A stretch of DNA of 64,000 bases from Prevotella sp. (lineage in GTDB: Bacteria > Bacteroidota > Bacteroidia > Bacteroidales > Bacteroidaceae): the NCBI GenBank assembly GCA_016286995.1, contig JAEEVA010000009.1, positions 1 to 64,000 of the forward strand, written 5' to 3'. The notes under the pieces were generated by a model, which did no database searches, had not been told where the DNA came from, and saw only the letters and a program-made list of their open reading frames with translations. Every line of letters starts with the position of its first letter. Position 1 is the first letter of the stretch. A program made the translations under genes and the position numbers. Positions 25,063-34,555 of this stretch are shown one piece after another.

Positions 25063-26578
25063 TCTTCCTTGACAAATGGTATACTATTTTTTGTTTTACG
25101 AATAGTTTTTCTTGATAATCCAGCAAAAGAGCATAAGAAAGGAGCAACGACAATGGAGTCGTTATGCAACAGAGCAGGACAAGATGCAGGAAAGAATCAT
25201 CCAAATGTAAAGTCAGCCAATACACTATTGGACTGGCTATAAGTACCACCCATAAAGCAGGTATGAGTACCTTTCGGAAATAGTCAGAAAAACGGTAATC
25301 TGTTAAACGACCCAATGTATAATGCTGAACACTATATGCCAACACCTCCCATAAACTAATGATGGCAATAGTTAAAACAGGAGACGCGCCCATCTTCAGG
25401 ATAATGTAAGCAGCGAATAATCTTAATATCATCATACATGATGTTATAAGACCGAAAGCCCTTATTTTCCCCGTTGCAAGACCAGAAACAAAAAGAGGAT
25501 TCCACATTGTCTGAATAACAGACTGGATGATTAATATCTGAATAAAAGGAACACAATATTCGGGAACCATATTCAGCCATAATTCCAGTACATAGTGACA
25601 CTTGGCAAAAAGCGGTAGCATCATGGTAAATAGCAGGATAAAGATGAGTTTTGAGCCACTGTACATCAACCGAGTCATATAATCAAACTCTTTTGCACCA
25701 TAGGCTTTAGTGATTGCAGGATTTAAAGCAGTACTAAAATTGTTTGAAAAGCCCTTGACTGCTCCCAAAACCTGTCCTGCTATTGCTTGCGCAGCATTCA
25801 CAATGGGACCAAAAAAGATGTTTAACAGAATCGTTATGCCCTGTGTTGAACAAGCCCAAGCAAATACACCAAATAAATCCCAACCCGCAAATGAAAGCAT
25901 TTCCTTTAATAGTTTTCTAGGGAAATGAACAGAGTACCTACATTCCTTGAATGTCCGCTTACAGTATACCGTATATATGATACGATTTAGGATAAATGTA
26001 CACATATACATAAAACCATAGCTAATCAACTTGTCGTAAGGAGAAATAACCAACAAGTAAACAATCAGTAGTTTAAGAACGGTATCAAGAATGGAAAAAT
26101 ACGCATAGATACTCATTTTTTCATGAGCTATCACCTCAGCATTATACGGAATTGTCATCACCGATGTTGCAGTGGAAATCATTGTAAACTGAAAGACCCA
26201 GAAGGCTGCTTCCATTCGCTCTGGCGGAATCACCAATTTGTTGTAGAGCAGCCACAAACCTGCTAATTCTCCAACAACGACAACTAATATAAGTATATAA
26301 AAATGGATTGTAATGCTTACGCTGAACACATGACGCAGTTCTTCCTCATCTTTCTTACCCATGGCAATATTAAGAAAACGCTGCGTTGCAGTGTTCATGG
26401 AGAACATCAAAAAAGACAAAAAGGAAATGGTCCCAGCGACAACACAATTGATACCATAGTCAGAAACACCAAGAACATTCAAGGTTACCCTGCTTGTATA
26501 TAACGCAATAAGCATCATAAATGTCATACGAATATACAGCATGAAAGTGTTTTTGAAAATCCTAGTAGTTCTTGTCAT
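25049..26578 (-). CDS. Wzx-type polysaccharide flippase
   Basis: A 509-residue integral membrane protein with about twelve to fourteen hydrophobic segments. The start TRTTRIFKNTFMLYIRMTFMMLIALYTSRVTLNVLGVSDYGI and the segment NTATQRFLNIAMGKKDEEELRHVFS fit the MOP/Wzx family. It would move the undecaprenyl-linked repeat unit to the periplasmic face, where the Wzy-like protein joins units. Lies 23 bp after wzc. Confidence 0.88.
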   Translation of the reverse strand: MTRTTRIFKNTFMLYIRMTFMMLIALYTSRVTLNVLGVSDYGINCVVAGTISFLSFLMFSMNTATQRFLNIAMGKKDEEELRHVFSVSITIHFYILILVVVVGELAGLWLLYNKLVIPPERMEAAFWVFQFTMISTATSVMTIPYNAEVIAHEKMSIYAYFSILDTVLKLLIVYLLVISPYDKLISYGFMYMCTFILNRIIYTVYCKRTFKECRYSVHFPRKLLKEMLSFAGWDLFGVFAWACSTQGITILLNIFFGPIVNAAQAIAGQVLGAVKGFSNNFSTALNPAITKAYGAKEFDYMTRLMYSGSKLIFILLFTMMLPLFAKCHYVLELWLNMVPEYCVPFIQILIIQSVIQTMWNPLFVSGLATGKIRAFGLITSCMMILRLFAAYIILKMGASPVLTIAIISLWEVLAYSVQHYTLGRLTDYRFSDYFRKVLIPALWVVLIASPIVYWLTLHLDDSFLHLVLLCCITTPLSLLLSYALLLDYQEKLFVKQKIVYHLSRKNDIV

Positions 26579-26601
26579 CGCCGAGCCACGATAATGCTAC
26601 A

Positions 26602-29004
26602 TCATCTTGAGTTCTTTTTCTTGCTGCTCCCATAATAGCCATAGCCGTAACGCTTACCATAGCCATAGCGACCGTAGCCATAGCCGTAGCGATGGTAGCC
26701 GTAGTGGTGGTCAGCATCGGTGCCGTTGAGCAGGATGGCCATATTGTTGTATTTCTTCTCTTCGTAGTTCTTCTCCAGTTCGGGCAGCATGGCACGCTCC
26801 ATCAGACCGGCACGGACGACGAAGAGGGTGATGTCTGTCTCGTGGCTGATAATCGTAGCATCGGCCACAATCTCTACGGGAGGACAGTCTACGAAGATGT
26901 AGTCGTAGGACTGCCGCAGCTCGTCGAACATAGGTTTCAACTTGGGGGAATAGAGCAACTCTGTGGGATTGGGGGGTATCTTGCCCATCGGCAGGAAATC
27001 GACTGATGAAGCTTCATCGTGAACGATGAGCTGCTTGTAATCATCTATCTGACCACCCAAATAGTTGGTGAGTCCCTGCTTGGGTGAGCCGACAAACTCA
27101 GAGAGTGAGCCACGACGCAAGTCGAGGTCAATACAAATGACCTTGCTGTCGCGAATGCCGAATGAAGCACCAAGGTTGGCACAGATAAATGTCTTACCGG
27201 AACCAGGATTAAATGATGTAAACATGATAAGACGGCTCTTTTTCTCACTGTTAACCATAAACTCCAGATTGGTACGCACCACACGGAAGGCTTCGTTGGT
27301 AATGTCACGCTTATGGTGCTGCACGACAATTTTATAGCCATGCTTGGTTGTTTCAGCATCCTTCTCAGGCTTCCACAAAGGCAACTCGCCAATATAGGGA
27401 ATTGAGAGGTTCTCCAGATCCTTGCGGCCACGAACCTTGCTGTTCATACTTTCACGGAGAATAAAGAAAGCTGCCGGCAAAGCCAGGGCAATGGCGAAGG
27501 CCATCATGAGAATCTTGTTACGCTCGGGTGACGTGGGTGCATTACTACCCCATGGTTCAGCAATAATACGGGTGTTATAGGCGGTAAAAGCCTGCGAAAG
27601 TTCGTTCTCTTCACGCTTCTGAAGCAGGAAGAGGTAGAGACTCTCCTTCACCTTCTGCTGACGCTCGATGGACAGTAGATGGTTAGCCTGCTGAGGATTA
27701 GCTGACAGCTTGCCTACAGCCTGGCTGCGAACGGACTGTACCGAGCCCAGCTGCGCGCTAAGGGTGGTCTGGACGTTGTCGAGGGAGTTGACAATTGCTC
27801 CACGAAGGTTGCCCAATGCTACATCAAGGTCGCCGACAAGCGGGTTCTGCTCACTGGAGTTGGCCACGAGGTTGTTACGCTGCAACAGTTTCTCATTATA
27901 AGAAGCAATCTGTGACTCGACAGCAGAATTGCCAATACCGCTGCTGGCTGGCAGCAGTTGTTTGGAATGGGCAGGGTCAGTGACATAGTTGCGCACATAC
28001 CGTACCATGTAGAGCTGGTTGTTCAGCGCCTGTCGCTCCTGGTCGGCAGCACTCTGCTGGCCCATGGCCTGAGCTGCCACAGCCTCAACGCTGGGCATGG
28101 CAAGTGCACTCTTGTACCCGGCAATGTTCTTATCGACATCGCCCAGTTCACTCTCGATGACCGCCAGTCGCTCCTTGATAAACTCATTGGTGGAGACACT
28201 AATCTGGTTGCGGTTCTGCACCCAGTTCTCATTGTAGATATTGACAATGGTCTTCAGGATGTTCTCAGCACGGGGTATTGAGTTGTCGACACACTTAACA
28301 TCGATGATGTTCTTCGTATTTTCCTGCAACTCGGCAGTAATCAGGCTGCCATAGCGCTGGGCAGCTGCCAGATAGCCCACACGGCGAACGAGGATGTCTT
28401 CACGCTGTCCATTCTTATAATATAATGTGCGTTTGACGGTGATGCTGCCAAGAGGCGACTTACACTTTCTGCCGATGCTCACCTTGGCATGGCCCGCCTT
28501 TTCCTCACCATTCAGGGAGATGTCGGAAATGATAGCCGTGCTGTCGCCGTTGAGTATCAGCTTGAAACTGGCAGTGGCATTGTCGTCAAGGTCGTGCAGT
28601 TCCACCTCAACAGGCAGTGTTTCGGCATATAGCGGCTCATCACGGAAGAAGCCTGGACTGAAATAGCTGATGTCGAGGTGCAGCCGTTTCACCATGTCGT
28701 AGATGACGGCAGGCGAATGGATGGCTACTATCTCGTCAGAGATTTCGGAGGTAAGACCACTCACGCCCAGTTCCTCGAAGTTAATCATCTCCTGACTCTT
28801 CGACTGACTGCCGCTCTTGACCAGAATCGACGTAGTGCGGGTATAGGTCTTGGGCGTAGAGAGCAGATAGAGCGTGGTCAGCCCCATACAGACGATAAGC
28901 GACAGGATAAACCAAGGCCAGTGACGCAGACAGATCATCACCATGTCGGTGATGCTGAGCGTATCGGTGGCCGCCATGCGGTTGTTGTTGAGTTTAGAAT
29001 TCAT
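26602..29004 (-). CDS. wzc: Wzc-type polysaccharide co-polymerase / tyrosine autokinase
   Basis: An 800-residue fusion of a Wzz/GumC-like chain-length domain and a BY-kinase. Helix one is near residues 31-50; a long coiled coil fills the periplasmic part (about 270-480). The second helix is near 505-525 (KILMMAFAIALALPAAFFIL). Kinase motifs: Walker A NPGSGKTFICANLG, Walker A-prime VICIDLDLRRG and Walker B YDYIFVDCPP. The tail, HHYGYHRYGYGYGRYGYG plus more, holds 11 tyrosines in 27 residues, the autophosphorylation cluster. It would drive export with Wza and be reset by the CpsB-like phosphatase at the operon end. Confidence 0.95.
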   Translation of the reverse strand: MNSKLNNNRMAATDTLSITDMVMICLRHWPWFILSLIVCMGLTTLYLLSTPKTYTRTTSILVKSGSQSKSQEMINFEELGVSGLTSEISDEIVAIHSPAVIYDMVKRLHLDISYFSPGFFRDEPLYAETLPVEVELHDLDDNATASFKLILNGDSTAIISDISLNGEEKAGHAKVSIGRKCKSPLGSITVKRTLYYKNGQREDILVRRVGYLAAAQRYGSLITAELQENTKNIIDVKCVDNSIPRAENILKTIVNIYNENWVQNRNQISVSTNEFIKERLAVIESELGDVDKNIAGYKSALAMPSVEAVAAQAMGQQSAADQERQALNNQLYMVRYVRNYVTDPAHSKQLLPASSGIGNSAVESQIASYNEKLLQRNNLVANSSEQNPLVGDLDVALGNLRGAIVNSLDNVQTTLSAQLGSVQSVRSQAVGKLSANPQQANHLLSIERQQKVKESLYLFLLQKREENELSQAFTAYNTRIIAEPWGSNAPTSPERNKILMMAFAIALALPAAFFILRESMNSKVRGRKDLENLSIPYIGELPLWKPEKDAETTKHGYKIVVQHHKRDITNEAFRVVRTNLEFMVNSEKKSRLIMFTSFNPGSGKTFICANLGASFGIRDSKVICIDLDLRRGSLSEFVGSPKQGLTNYLGGQIDDYKQLIVHDEASSVDFLPMGKIPPNPTELLYSPKLKPMFDELRQSYDYIFVDCPPVEIVADATIISHETDITLFVVRAGLMERAMLPELEKNYEEKKYNNMAILLNGTDADHHYGYHRYGYGYGRYGYGKRYGYGYYGSSKKKNSR

Positions 29005-29025
29005 AGATTTCTATTCATTTTTACC

Positions 29026-29811
29026 TTATTTCAGGATTGCCCAAATAAGAGAACCTGCAGATATGAGCGACGTCACCATACCGAACCAGAATCCTGGCTG
29101 ATAGGCAGTGCTGGACATGACGGTACTATTGCGCTTGTTCTTATTATTGGGCTCTACATAGACAATGTCATTCTGGCGAATATAGTAGGCTGGAGAACCA
29201 TAGATGCTCTTGGCACTGGTCAGGTCTATGCGATAGGGAATCTGTTGGTCGCCCTCTTGACGCAACACCAGCACATTGCCACGCAGTCCGTCTATTTGCA
29301 GGTCGTTGGCCATAGCGATAGCTTCAAGAATCGTAATCTTATCCTTGGTAATCTGCTTGACGCCAGCCCCACTGACCGTACCCAGCACGGAGAAATTCAT
29401 GTCATAGAAAGTGACAGTGACCACAGGATCCTTACACAGGTTCTCGTCCATCAGTCGCGTCTTGATAGTCTTGCCCACTTCCGTACGGGTTAATCCCTGA
29501 ACCCTGACCAGACCCAACACCGGAAAGTCGATATTACCGTCATTGTCAACGGTATAGGCATACATTCCACCGCTACCAGTATTAGTCGTACCCGTAGATC
29601 CTTTGAACAGATTGAACAAGTCCATCAGCTGTGGGTCGCGGCTATGTACATAGATGCTGAGCTTGTCACCAGGCTGAAAGCGTATGCTACCATCAGTCTG
29701 AATCGGGATAGGCTCATTCACATTGAGATCCTGCATGTAGGTAATGTCTTGTGGCGTCTTGCATGCTGCAAACACCATCAACACAGAAAACAACAATAAA
29801 TACTTTCTCAT
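29026..29811 (-). CDS. wza: Wza-type polysaccharide export lipoprotein
   Basis: A 261-residue protein with lipobox (MRKYLLLFSVLMVFAACKTP, Cys17). A polysaccharide-export domain follows (IRFQPGDKLSIYVHSRDPQLM; IDFPVLGLVRVQGLTRTEVGKTI), then an SLBB domain (FSVLGTVSGAGVKQITKDKITILEAI) and a C-terminal membrane helix (GFWFGMVTSLISAGSLIWAIL). It forms the outer-membrane pore that takes polymer from Wzc. A longer frame to 29988 overlaps the antiterminator gene and is rejected; the ATG at 29811 gives the proper signal peptide. Confidence 0.93.
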   Translation of the reverse strand: MRKYLLLFSVLMVFAACKTPQDITYMQDLNVNEPIPIQTDGSIRFQPGDKLSIYVHSRDPQLMDLFNLFKGSTGTTNTGSGGMYAYTVDNDGNIDFPVLGLVRVQGLTRTEVGKTIKTRLMDENLCKDPVVTVTFYDMNFSVLGTVSGAGVKQITKDKITILEAIAMANDLQIDGLRGNVLVLRQEGDQQIPYRIDLTSAKSIYGSPAYYIRQNDIVYVEPNNKNKRNSTVMSSTAYQPGFWFGMVTSLISAGSLIWAILK

Positions 29812-29834
29812 TACTATATTCGTTTTAATTCCCT

Positions 29835-30410
29835 TTATTCTTCTATATATCGAAGATATTTTCGTGGCAGATTGAGAATGGCCACAGCCGCCGTATCCTG
29901 AATAGGTATCACGACACAGATATTGCCATGAATGCGTTTGATACGACCTATGACACCCGCAAATTCTCCTTCCGTCACCTGAACGCATTGGCTCGGTTTA
30001 CAAGCATACTCCAGGTTATCAAGGAAAACCACATTCTCGTTGGCCCTATCCGTTACAAGCATAAAGTCCTGCATCATCTTGTCAGACACATAAACAATCT
30101 CTTCAAACTTGTTAAATTTCTCATCATATCTTGTATGAATGATGAAACGAAGATTGGAGTAAAGCTCCTGATTAGACTTTATTTGTTTCAGATGATTGTA
30201 TGTTGAACGGACAAAGATGTAATTAGTCAACGACGGACCAAAATCCATTTTTGTCGGACTCACCTTTTTGAAAATAACCGGTACGTATGTCTCATATACA
30301 TTGACATTCTGATCTAAGCGTTCCTTAATGGCCATCAGTCGTGACAGGCTCGAATAACTGATTCTCATAGGAAACCAGTGGAGTTCGCTTGCCTTGAAGG
30401 TATTCAGCAT
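29835..30410 (-). CDS. UpxY-like (NusG family) transcription antiterminator
   Basis: A 191-residue NusG-type protein. The N-terminal NGN-like part has LHWFPMRISYSSLSRLMAIKERLDQ and VYETYVPVIFKK. The end has a KOW motif, CVQVTEGEFAGVIGRIKRIHGNICVVI. In Bacteroides, UpxY proteins load at the leader of their own capsule operon and let polymerase run through the long unit. Here it is the first gene downstream of a 212-bp leader and precedes wza, wzc and wzx, exactly the expected place. No upxZ-type partner gene is seen next to it. Confidence 0.88.
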   Translation of the reverse strand: MLNTFKASELHWFPMRISYSSLSRLMAIKERLDQNVNVYETYVPVIFKKVSPTKMDFGPSLTNYIFVRSTYNHLKQIKSNQELYSNLRFIIHTRYDEKFNKFEEIVYVSDKMMQDFMLVTDRANENVVFLDNLEYACKPSQCVQVTEGEFAGVIGRIKRIHGNICVVIPIQDTAAVAILNLPRKYLRYIEE

Positions 30411-30538
30411 AGACTTGATGGTTTAAGTGTAACACAGGGGGACACCACAAAACTGAATGTGGCGGCTACGGTAACAACTCCCGTCAATCTTGGCCGTAAT
30501 GTACTGACTATCAGTGACAAATCTATACGGTTTCGATG

Positions 30539-30559
30539 ATGTACCTTTATAAGGTACAT
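30539..30559 (-). promoter_or_regulatory. Leader hairpin upstream of the antiterminator gene
   Basis: A 9-bp perfect stem (30539-30547 with 30551-30559; arm ATGTACCTT) and 3-nt loop, just downstream of the -7 element on the - strand. It would lie at the very 5' end of the leader RNA; a recognition element for UpxY is possible. Confidence 0.55.
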
Positions 30560-30570
30560 AAAATCGGGTG

Positions 30571-30578
30571 CAAATTTA
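30571..30578 (-). promoter_or_regulatory. -7 element TAAATTTG of the capsule operon
   Basis: Matches TAnnTTTG on the - strand, 161 bp before the antiterminator start codon. The -33 region is imperfect. It implies a long untranslated leader. Confidence 0.6.
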
Positions 30579-30622
30579 CTAATTTAAATCCAAACTACCA
30601 TGATTTCAGGATAAAAAAACAC

Positions 30623-32029
30623 TTAATATGCATTCTTATCCTGAGTAAAGATTTTCCTGAATGTCAAGAAAATGATACGGAGGTCAAGCCAGATGGTCCA
30701 ATGCTCCATATACCAAATGTCACGTTTGACGCGGCCTTCCATCTGCCAGAGTTCCTTTGTCTCACCACGGAATCCTGACACCTGTGCCCATCCTGTCACC
30801 CCTGGTTTTACGAAATGACGTACCATATACTTATCTATCAGCTGCGAATACTGCTTGGTATGCTCCAGCATGTGTGGTCTGGGACCAACGATAGACATGT
30901 TGCCTATCAGGACATTCGCGAACTGGGGTAATTCGTCAATGTTGAATTTACGCATAAAACTACCGAAAGGAAATTTCCGCGGGTCATGCTTTGTTGCCTG
31001 CACCGTGTCGGCTTCCTTGTTGACATACATGGAACGAAACTTATAGCAGTAGAAGTTCTGCCCATCCAGACCGGTACGCAACTGTTTGAAGAAGATGGGG
31101 CCAGGACTCTGAATCTTGACAATCAGGTAGACAAAGGGAAAAATGATAATCGTCGGAATCAGGAAAACAATAGAAAGTGCAATGTCGAACAGCCGCTTCA
31201 ATGCCTTATTAATAGGATTCTGAAGGGGATTCTCATGGGTGGTATACACCTCGACGTCGTCAACAAACTCTTTCTTCAGGTTGATACCGATGGTTTCTAA
31301 GGACACTTGAACGTAATAGAAGCGCTTGATATTCAGGTCGCACATCTGCGATATTTTCCTAATGGTTTCCTTTTCACGACGGGGAAGACATACATACACC
31401 TCATCGCCTAAGACAAGTTCTTGGGGACAATCAAGTTTCTCCATAAACTCCTTCAGGGTTCCTAACTTCACGAGCTCACCATTGTTTCCTTCTATATCCT
31501 CGTCGGCATAATATCCCATGATTTTGTATCCCAAGGCCGGATCTTCCTTCAGCTTATGATAGAGCGTGTTCAGTTCTGGGTCAGAGCCGACAAAAATAGC
31601 ACATCGCGTATTTCCACCCGACTGGCGATAGAACTTCACGAGGTATCGCTCTAAATACCTCATCACAAGCTGAAGGACCAAATAGACCGTTCCAACCCTC
31701 AATAGCGCAAAACCTACAGGCAGGTCATGGTCGACAGTCTTTAATATGAGGTATGCTGCAATGGTCTGCGTCACCACCAGCAGCACGATGCGACGGAGAA
31801 TGTCTGCGGATGATACCATACGCAGGTGAATGACAGTATAGAATCTGTATTCTGCTATCGCCAAAGCCAAGTTGCACACCACATGAAACACATTGCCCTT
31901 GTCGAAGCTCCACAGATGCATCTTCGAATCCCAGGCAAAGAAGGCTATCAGAAGAACATTGAGGGCGATGAAATCCCCCAAGATGATAGCCCACTTGATC
32001 AGGTTGTTCGTTTGGTTGTTATTCCTCAT
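30623..32029 (-). CDS. WcaJ-type undecaprenyl-phosphate sugar phosphotransferase
   Basis: A 468-residue initiating transferase. Residues 1-120 contain four hydrophobic helices; residues 140-230 form a CoA-binding-like/Rossmann segment (CAIFVGSDPELNTLYHKL). The C-terminal catalytic domain opens KALKRLFDIALSIVFLIP and has SPGPIFFKQLRTGLDG, YKFRSMYVNKEAD, FNIDELPQFANVLIG, MSIVGPRPHM and VKPGVTGWAQVSGFRG. It transfers a hexose-1-phosphate to undecaprenyl phosphate, starting the repeat unit. A terminator lies just upstream, so a separate promoter is likely. Confidence 0.93.
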   Translation of the reverse strand: MRNNNQTNNLIKWAIILGDFIALNVLLIAFFAWDSKMHLWSFDKGNVFHVVCNLALAIAEYRFYTVIHLRMVSSADILRRIVLLVVTQTIAAYLILKTVDHDLPVGFALLRVGTVYLVLQLVMRYLERYLVKFYRQSGGNTRCAIFVGSDPELNTLYHKLKEDPALGYKIMGYYADEDIEGNNGELVKLGTLKEFMEKLDCPQELVLGDEVYVCLPRREKETIRKISQMCDLNIKRFYYVQVSLETIGINLKKEFVDDVEVYTTHENPLQNPINKALKRLFDIALSIVFLIPTIIIFPFVYLIVKIQSPGPIFFKQLRTGLDGQNFYCYKFRSMYVNKEADTVQATKHDPRKFPFGSFMRKFNIDELPQFANVLIGNMSIVGPRPHMLEHTKQYSQLIDKYMVRHFVKPGVTGWAQVSGFRGETKELWQMEGRVKRDIWYMEHWTIWLDLRIIFLTFRKIFTQDKNAY

Positions 32030-32064
32030 GCTTCAAGAATATGACAATGCAAAATACAGTTTTG

Positions 32065-32094
32065 TTGTAAAAGGCCAACCCGAAGGCTGGCCTT
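32065..32094 (-). terminator. Terminator between the lipoprotein and wcaJ-type genes
   Basis: On the - strand a 10-bp stem (arm AAGGCCAGCC, one G-U pair) closes a TTCG tetraloop and is followed by TTTTA. A TATTTTG sequence shortly downstream might serve as a weak promoter for the next gene. Confidence 0.75.
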
Positions 32095-32116
32095 AGAGTC
32101 TGTAATAACAGATGAC

Positions 32117-33298
32117 TTAGTTACCGCTGCCGCCAGAGTGACCACCAGAGCCACCATTGCTTGCAGGATCACTACCGACAACTGTCACGGTAGAAACTGC
32201 CCTACCCCATACACGAGCGTTAAAGGATATGCCACCATAGTTGAATGTCAGGTCATAATACTTCTGGATAACCTTTATCGATGCTCTACCAGATTCAGAA
32301 GACGTGAAAGAGCCCTGTTCAGGAAAATCAACACTCTTCGAACCAAATCTGTTGTTAATAAAGAAGGCGATAATACCCGTCGCATCATGATCAAGACCTA
32401 CTTTCTTGGTATAAGTGTATGTGTTGTCACCTGCAGAAACCGGTACGTATGTCTGATCCAAAATAGTGACATTACCTGATGTAATCGTCACAACGTCAGG
32501 ATTGAACAGCATCTCCCAGATAGAGGAATAATCAAACTTGTACTCAGCAACGCCATTTGCCTGGACGACACCATCAATCTTGCCCTTTGGACTTTCGATG
32601 GTAAGCGTCTTACCTGCCAGCAACGGACCAACCTTAACCTTCAGGGTAAGAGGGCCGCTAAACGTCGAACCGTCAGGTGAACAACCCATCACCAAACCCA
32701 TGGTATATGCCTTGTTGTCAACAGGTTTACCTTCTTGTAAAACGTCAGTGTTGACGATATCAGGGGCATTCAAGAAGGCTGACAACGAGAAATTATCGAT
32801 GGTATTGCCTGAGACGACTGTCGTACCGCCAGGAATAATCAGCTGAGCCTCAAGGTCAAACAGTGACGCCGTAAAGACAATGTCAGAAGCAGAAGCTGCC
32901 ACGTCAGGCTGTGATGCCGAGTCAGTTGGTTTCTTGGTGAAGACAAAGGAGATACTGACGCAATTGATGTCGCTGGAGAATCTGACAGTTGCTGTCTGTT
33001 CTTCCTTTTCATAGCCATCGGCATTGACTAATTTTGCTGTTACCTTAGCAATTTTAGTGCCTGGTGCAATCTCAGTAAAATAAGCCACATTCGAGTTGTC
33101 TGCAGCAATTGTCTTGGTAGCAGGCACGTCAATCGAATAGGTCACATCAGCGTTGGAAGTGGCAATAATAGCGCACTCTTCTTCAGATACGGTAACTACT
33201 GCCGGTTTTCCTGAGTCATCAGACTTTGAGCATGATGACACCAATGTCACTGCTACTAACATGGCAGCAGCCATTGTTACAAATCTCATCTTTTTCAT
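32117..33298 (-). CDS. Large lipoprotein of unknown function in the polysaccharide locus
   Basis: A 393-residue protein with signal peptide and lipobox (MKKMRFVTMAAAMLVAVTLV then SSC). It appears all-beta and may hold Ig-like repeats (VVTVSEEECAIIATSNADVTY; KVTAKLVNADGYEKEEQTATVRF), ending in a Gly/Ser-rich tail (SNGGSGGHSGGSGN). No known family is recognised. It lies between the YjbH-like pair and the terminator, so it belongs to that three-gene unit. A start at 33331 would put 11 residues before the signal peptide. A surface or outer-membrane role in polysaccharide handling is only inferred from place. Confidence 0.6.
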   Translation of the reverse strand: MKKMRFVTMAAAMLVAVTLVSSCSKSDDSGKPAVVTVSEEECAIIATSNADVTYSIDVPATKTIAADNSNVAYFTEIAPGTKIAKVTAKLVNADGYEKEEQTATVRFSSDINCVSISFVFTKKPTDSASQPDVAASASDIVFTASLFDLEAQLIIPGGTTVVSGNTIDNFSLSAFLNAPDIVNTDVLQEGKPVDNKAYTMGLVMGCSPDGSTFSGPLTLKVKVGPLLAGKTLTIESPKGKIDGVVQANGVAEYKFDYSSIWEMLFNPDVVTITSGNVTILDQTYVPVSAGDNTYTYTKKVGLDHDATGIIAFFINNRFGSKSVDFPEQGSFTSSESGRASIKVIQKYYDLTFNYGGISFNARVWGRAVSTVTVVGSDPASNGGSGGHSGGSGN

Positions 33299-33323
33299 AA
33301 TTGTATCATAGAATTGTTTATAA

Positions 33324-34553
33324 TTATTCATGACGTTTTATGTCTCCATTTAGTAATTTTTGTGTATATTGCGCCACATGGACGGGTTGCCAATAATGTG
33401 CTGAACGATTTTCGTCCGGACGGGTCTCAATGTATTTGCCCATCTGCTGGTCGTAGTATTCATAATATGACACCATCGAGTATTCCCAATCGAAGTAGTC
33501 GGGCATCTTTAATCGTACAGTACCTTTGCGCATCTGCTTCTTAGGACCGAGCGGAATGGCAAAATGGAATCCTGCATTATGCTCTCCGCCTGTCAATATG
33601 CCATAGATGCCGATGGTATAGTCACTAAAATGACGAGATATATCCAGTCTGGCGCCATAGTCACCATAAACAAAACGACCACCCATCAGTTGCGCTTGCA
33701 GACGTGTACTTGGCTCATAATAGTCGACCTTTCCAAAGAAACTGAACTTATCGGGCATGTTAATGTCATAGTGGCCATCGTTAACAATGGCTTCACCAGT
33801 ATAGCTGGCTTCTGCGCCAAAGGTCAGGTTAGGCGTGGCATGATAGGCCAGGCGCAAGTCAACACCTATGCGGTCGAAGTAGAAGAAACCACCAGCCAAG
33901 GTGGCCTGCCAGCGACCGTCACGCGAGGTGATATCCTGGGCAATATCGGCTATACCCACGCGACAATAGGTTGCACTGTTGATAGTCTGTACATCATAAC
34001 TGATAGGAATAATAGCCTGCAGCGTGATACGGTTACCTTTCCAGAGACTCGTCTCCACAGTCGGAGCCAGTGAAAGCACATATTCAAATGGTCTGTTGAA
34101 GCGGTGGTTTATCCAAGTAAACATCGGGAATACCGTGAAATCAACTTTGGCCGATGAACTGTTATTCAACTTGGTTTGTCTGGTAGCCGCCTCAATGTCA
34201 CGATAGTCATAGTCGCCTTTCACACACCACTGTCCATCTGCTCTCGTAGCCGTCAGTGCCATTTGGGGCATCTGGTTTTCTAACAGCATCACTTTGAAGG
34301 TGGTCTCATTCGGATACAACTTACCCAATTCCTCCAGACCGACGGCAGCACCACGAAACGTGCCACGATAGCTCACTGACTCAAACGTAACATATACCAC
34401 CTGATCACCCTGCTCTGCCACGCGTACATTCTCAAAGCCGAGTGCTGCCAGACGATTAGCAGCCTCCTCAGCATTTCCTGCCATCATACTGACCATCGGC
34501 AGGAAGAGAACCATCAGTGTTATGATATATTTTCTTATCATACGCGCGAACAT
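33324..34553 (-). CDS. YjbH-like outer-membrane protein, C-terminal half
   Basis: A 409-residue protein with signal peptide (MIRKYIITLMVLFLPMVSMMAG). Residues about 25-120 are a soluble domain (NRLAALGFENVRVAEQGDQVVYVTFES). The rest is beta-barrel-like, and the segment GGRFVYGDYGARLDISRHFSDYTIGIYG followed by GFHFAIPLGPKK strongly resembles the second part of YjbH, an outer-membrane protein linked to exopolysaccharide production in Proteobacteria. The gene for the matching first part lies just upstream with a 2-bp gap. Confidence 0.7.
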   Translation of the reverse strand: MFARMIRKYIITLMVLFLPMVSMMAGNAEEAANRLAALGFENVRVAEQGDQVVYVTFESVSYRGTFRGAAVGLEELGKLYPNETTFKVMLLENQMPQMALTATRADGQWCVKGDYDYRDIEAATRQTKLNNSSSAKVDFTVFPMFTWINHRFNRPFEYVLSLAPTVETSLWKGNRITLQAIIPISYDVQTINSATYCRVGIADIAQDITSRDGRWQATLAGGFFYFDRIGVDLRLAYHATPNLTFGAEASYTGEAIVNDGHYDINMPDKFSFFGKVDYYEPSTRLQAQLMGGRFVYGDYGARLDISRHFSDYTIGIYGILTGGEHNAGFHFAIPLGPKKQMRKGTVRLKMPDYFDWEYSMVSYYEYYDQQMGKYIETRPDENRSAHYWQPVHVAQYTQKLLNGDIKRHE

Positions 34554-34555
34554 AT

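Noticed and set aside
28678..29493. Open frame of 271 codons on the + strand across wzc and wza
   Set aside because: It crosses two well-supported genes on the other strand and has no recognisable protein features.
30411..30622. Invertible promoter as in Bacteroides capsule loci
   Set aside because: No inverted repeat pair of suitable length flanks the promoter and no invertase gene is nearby.
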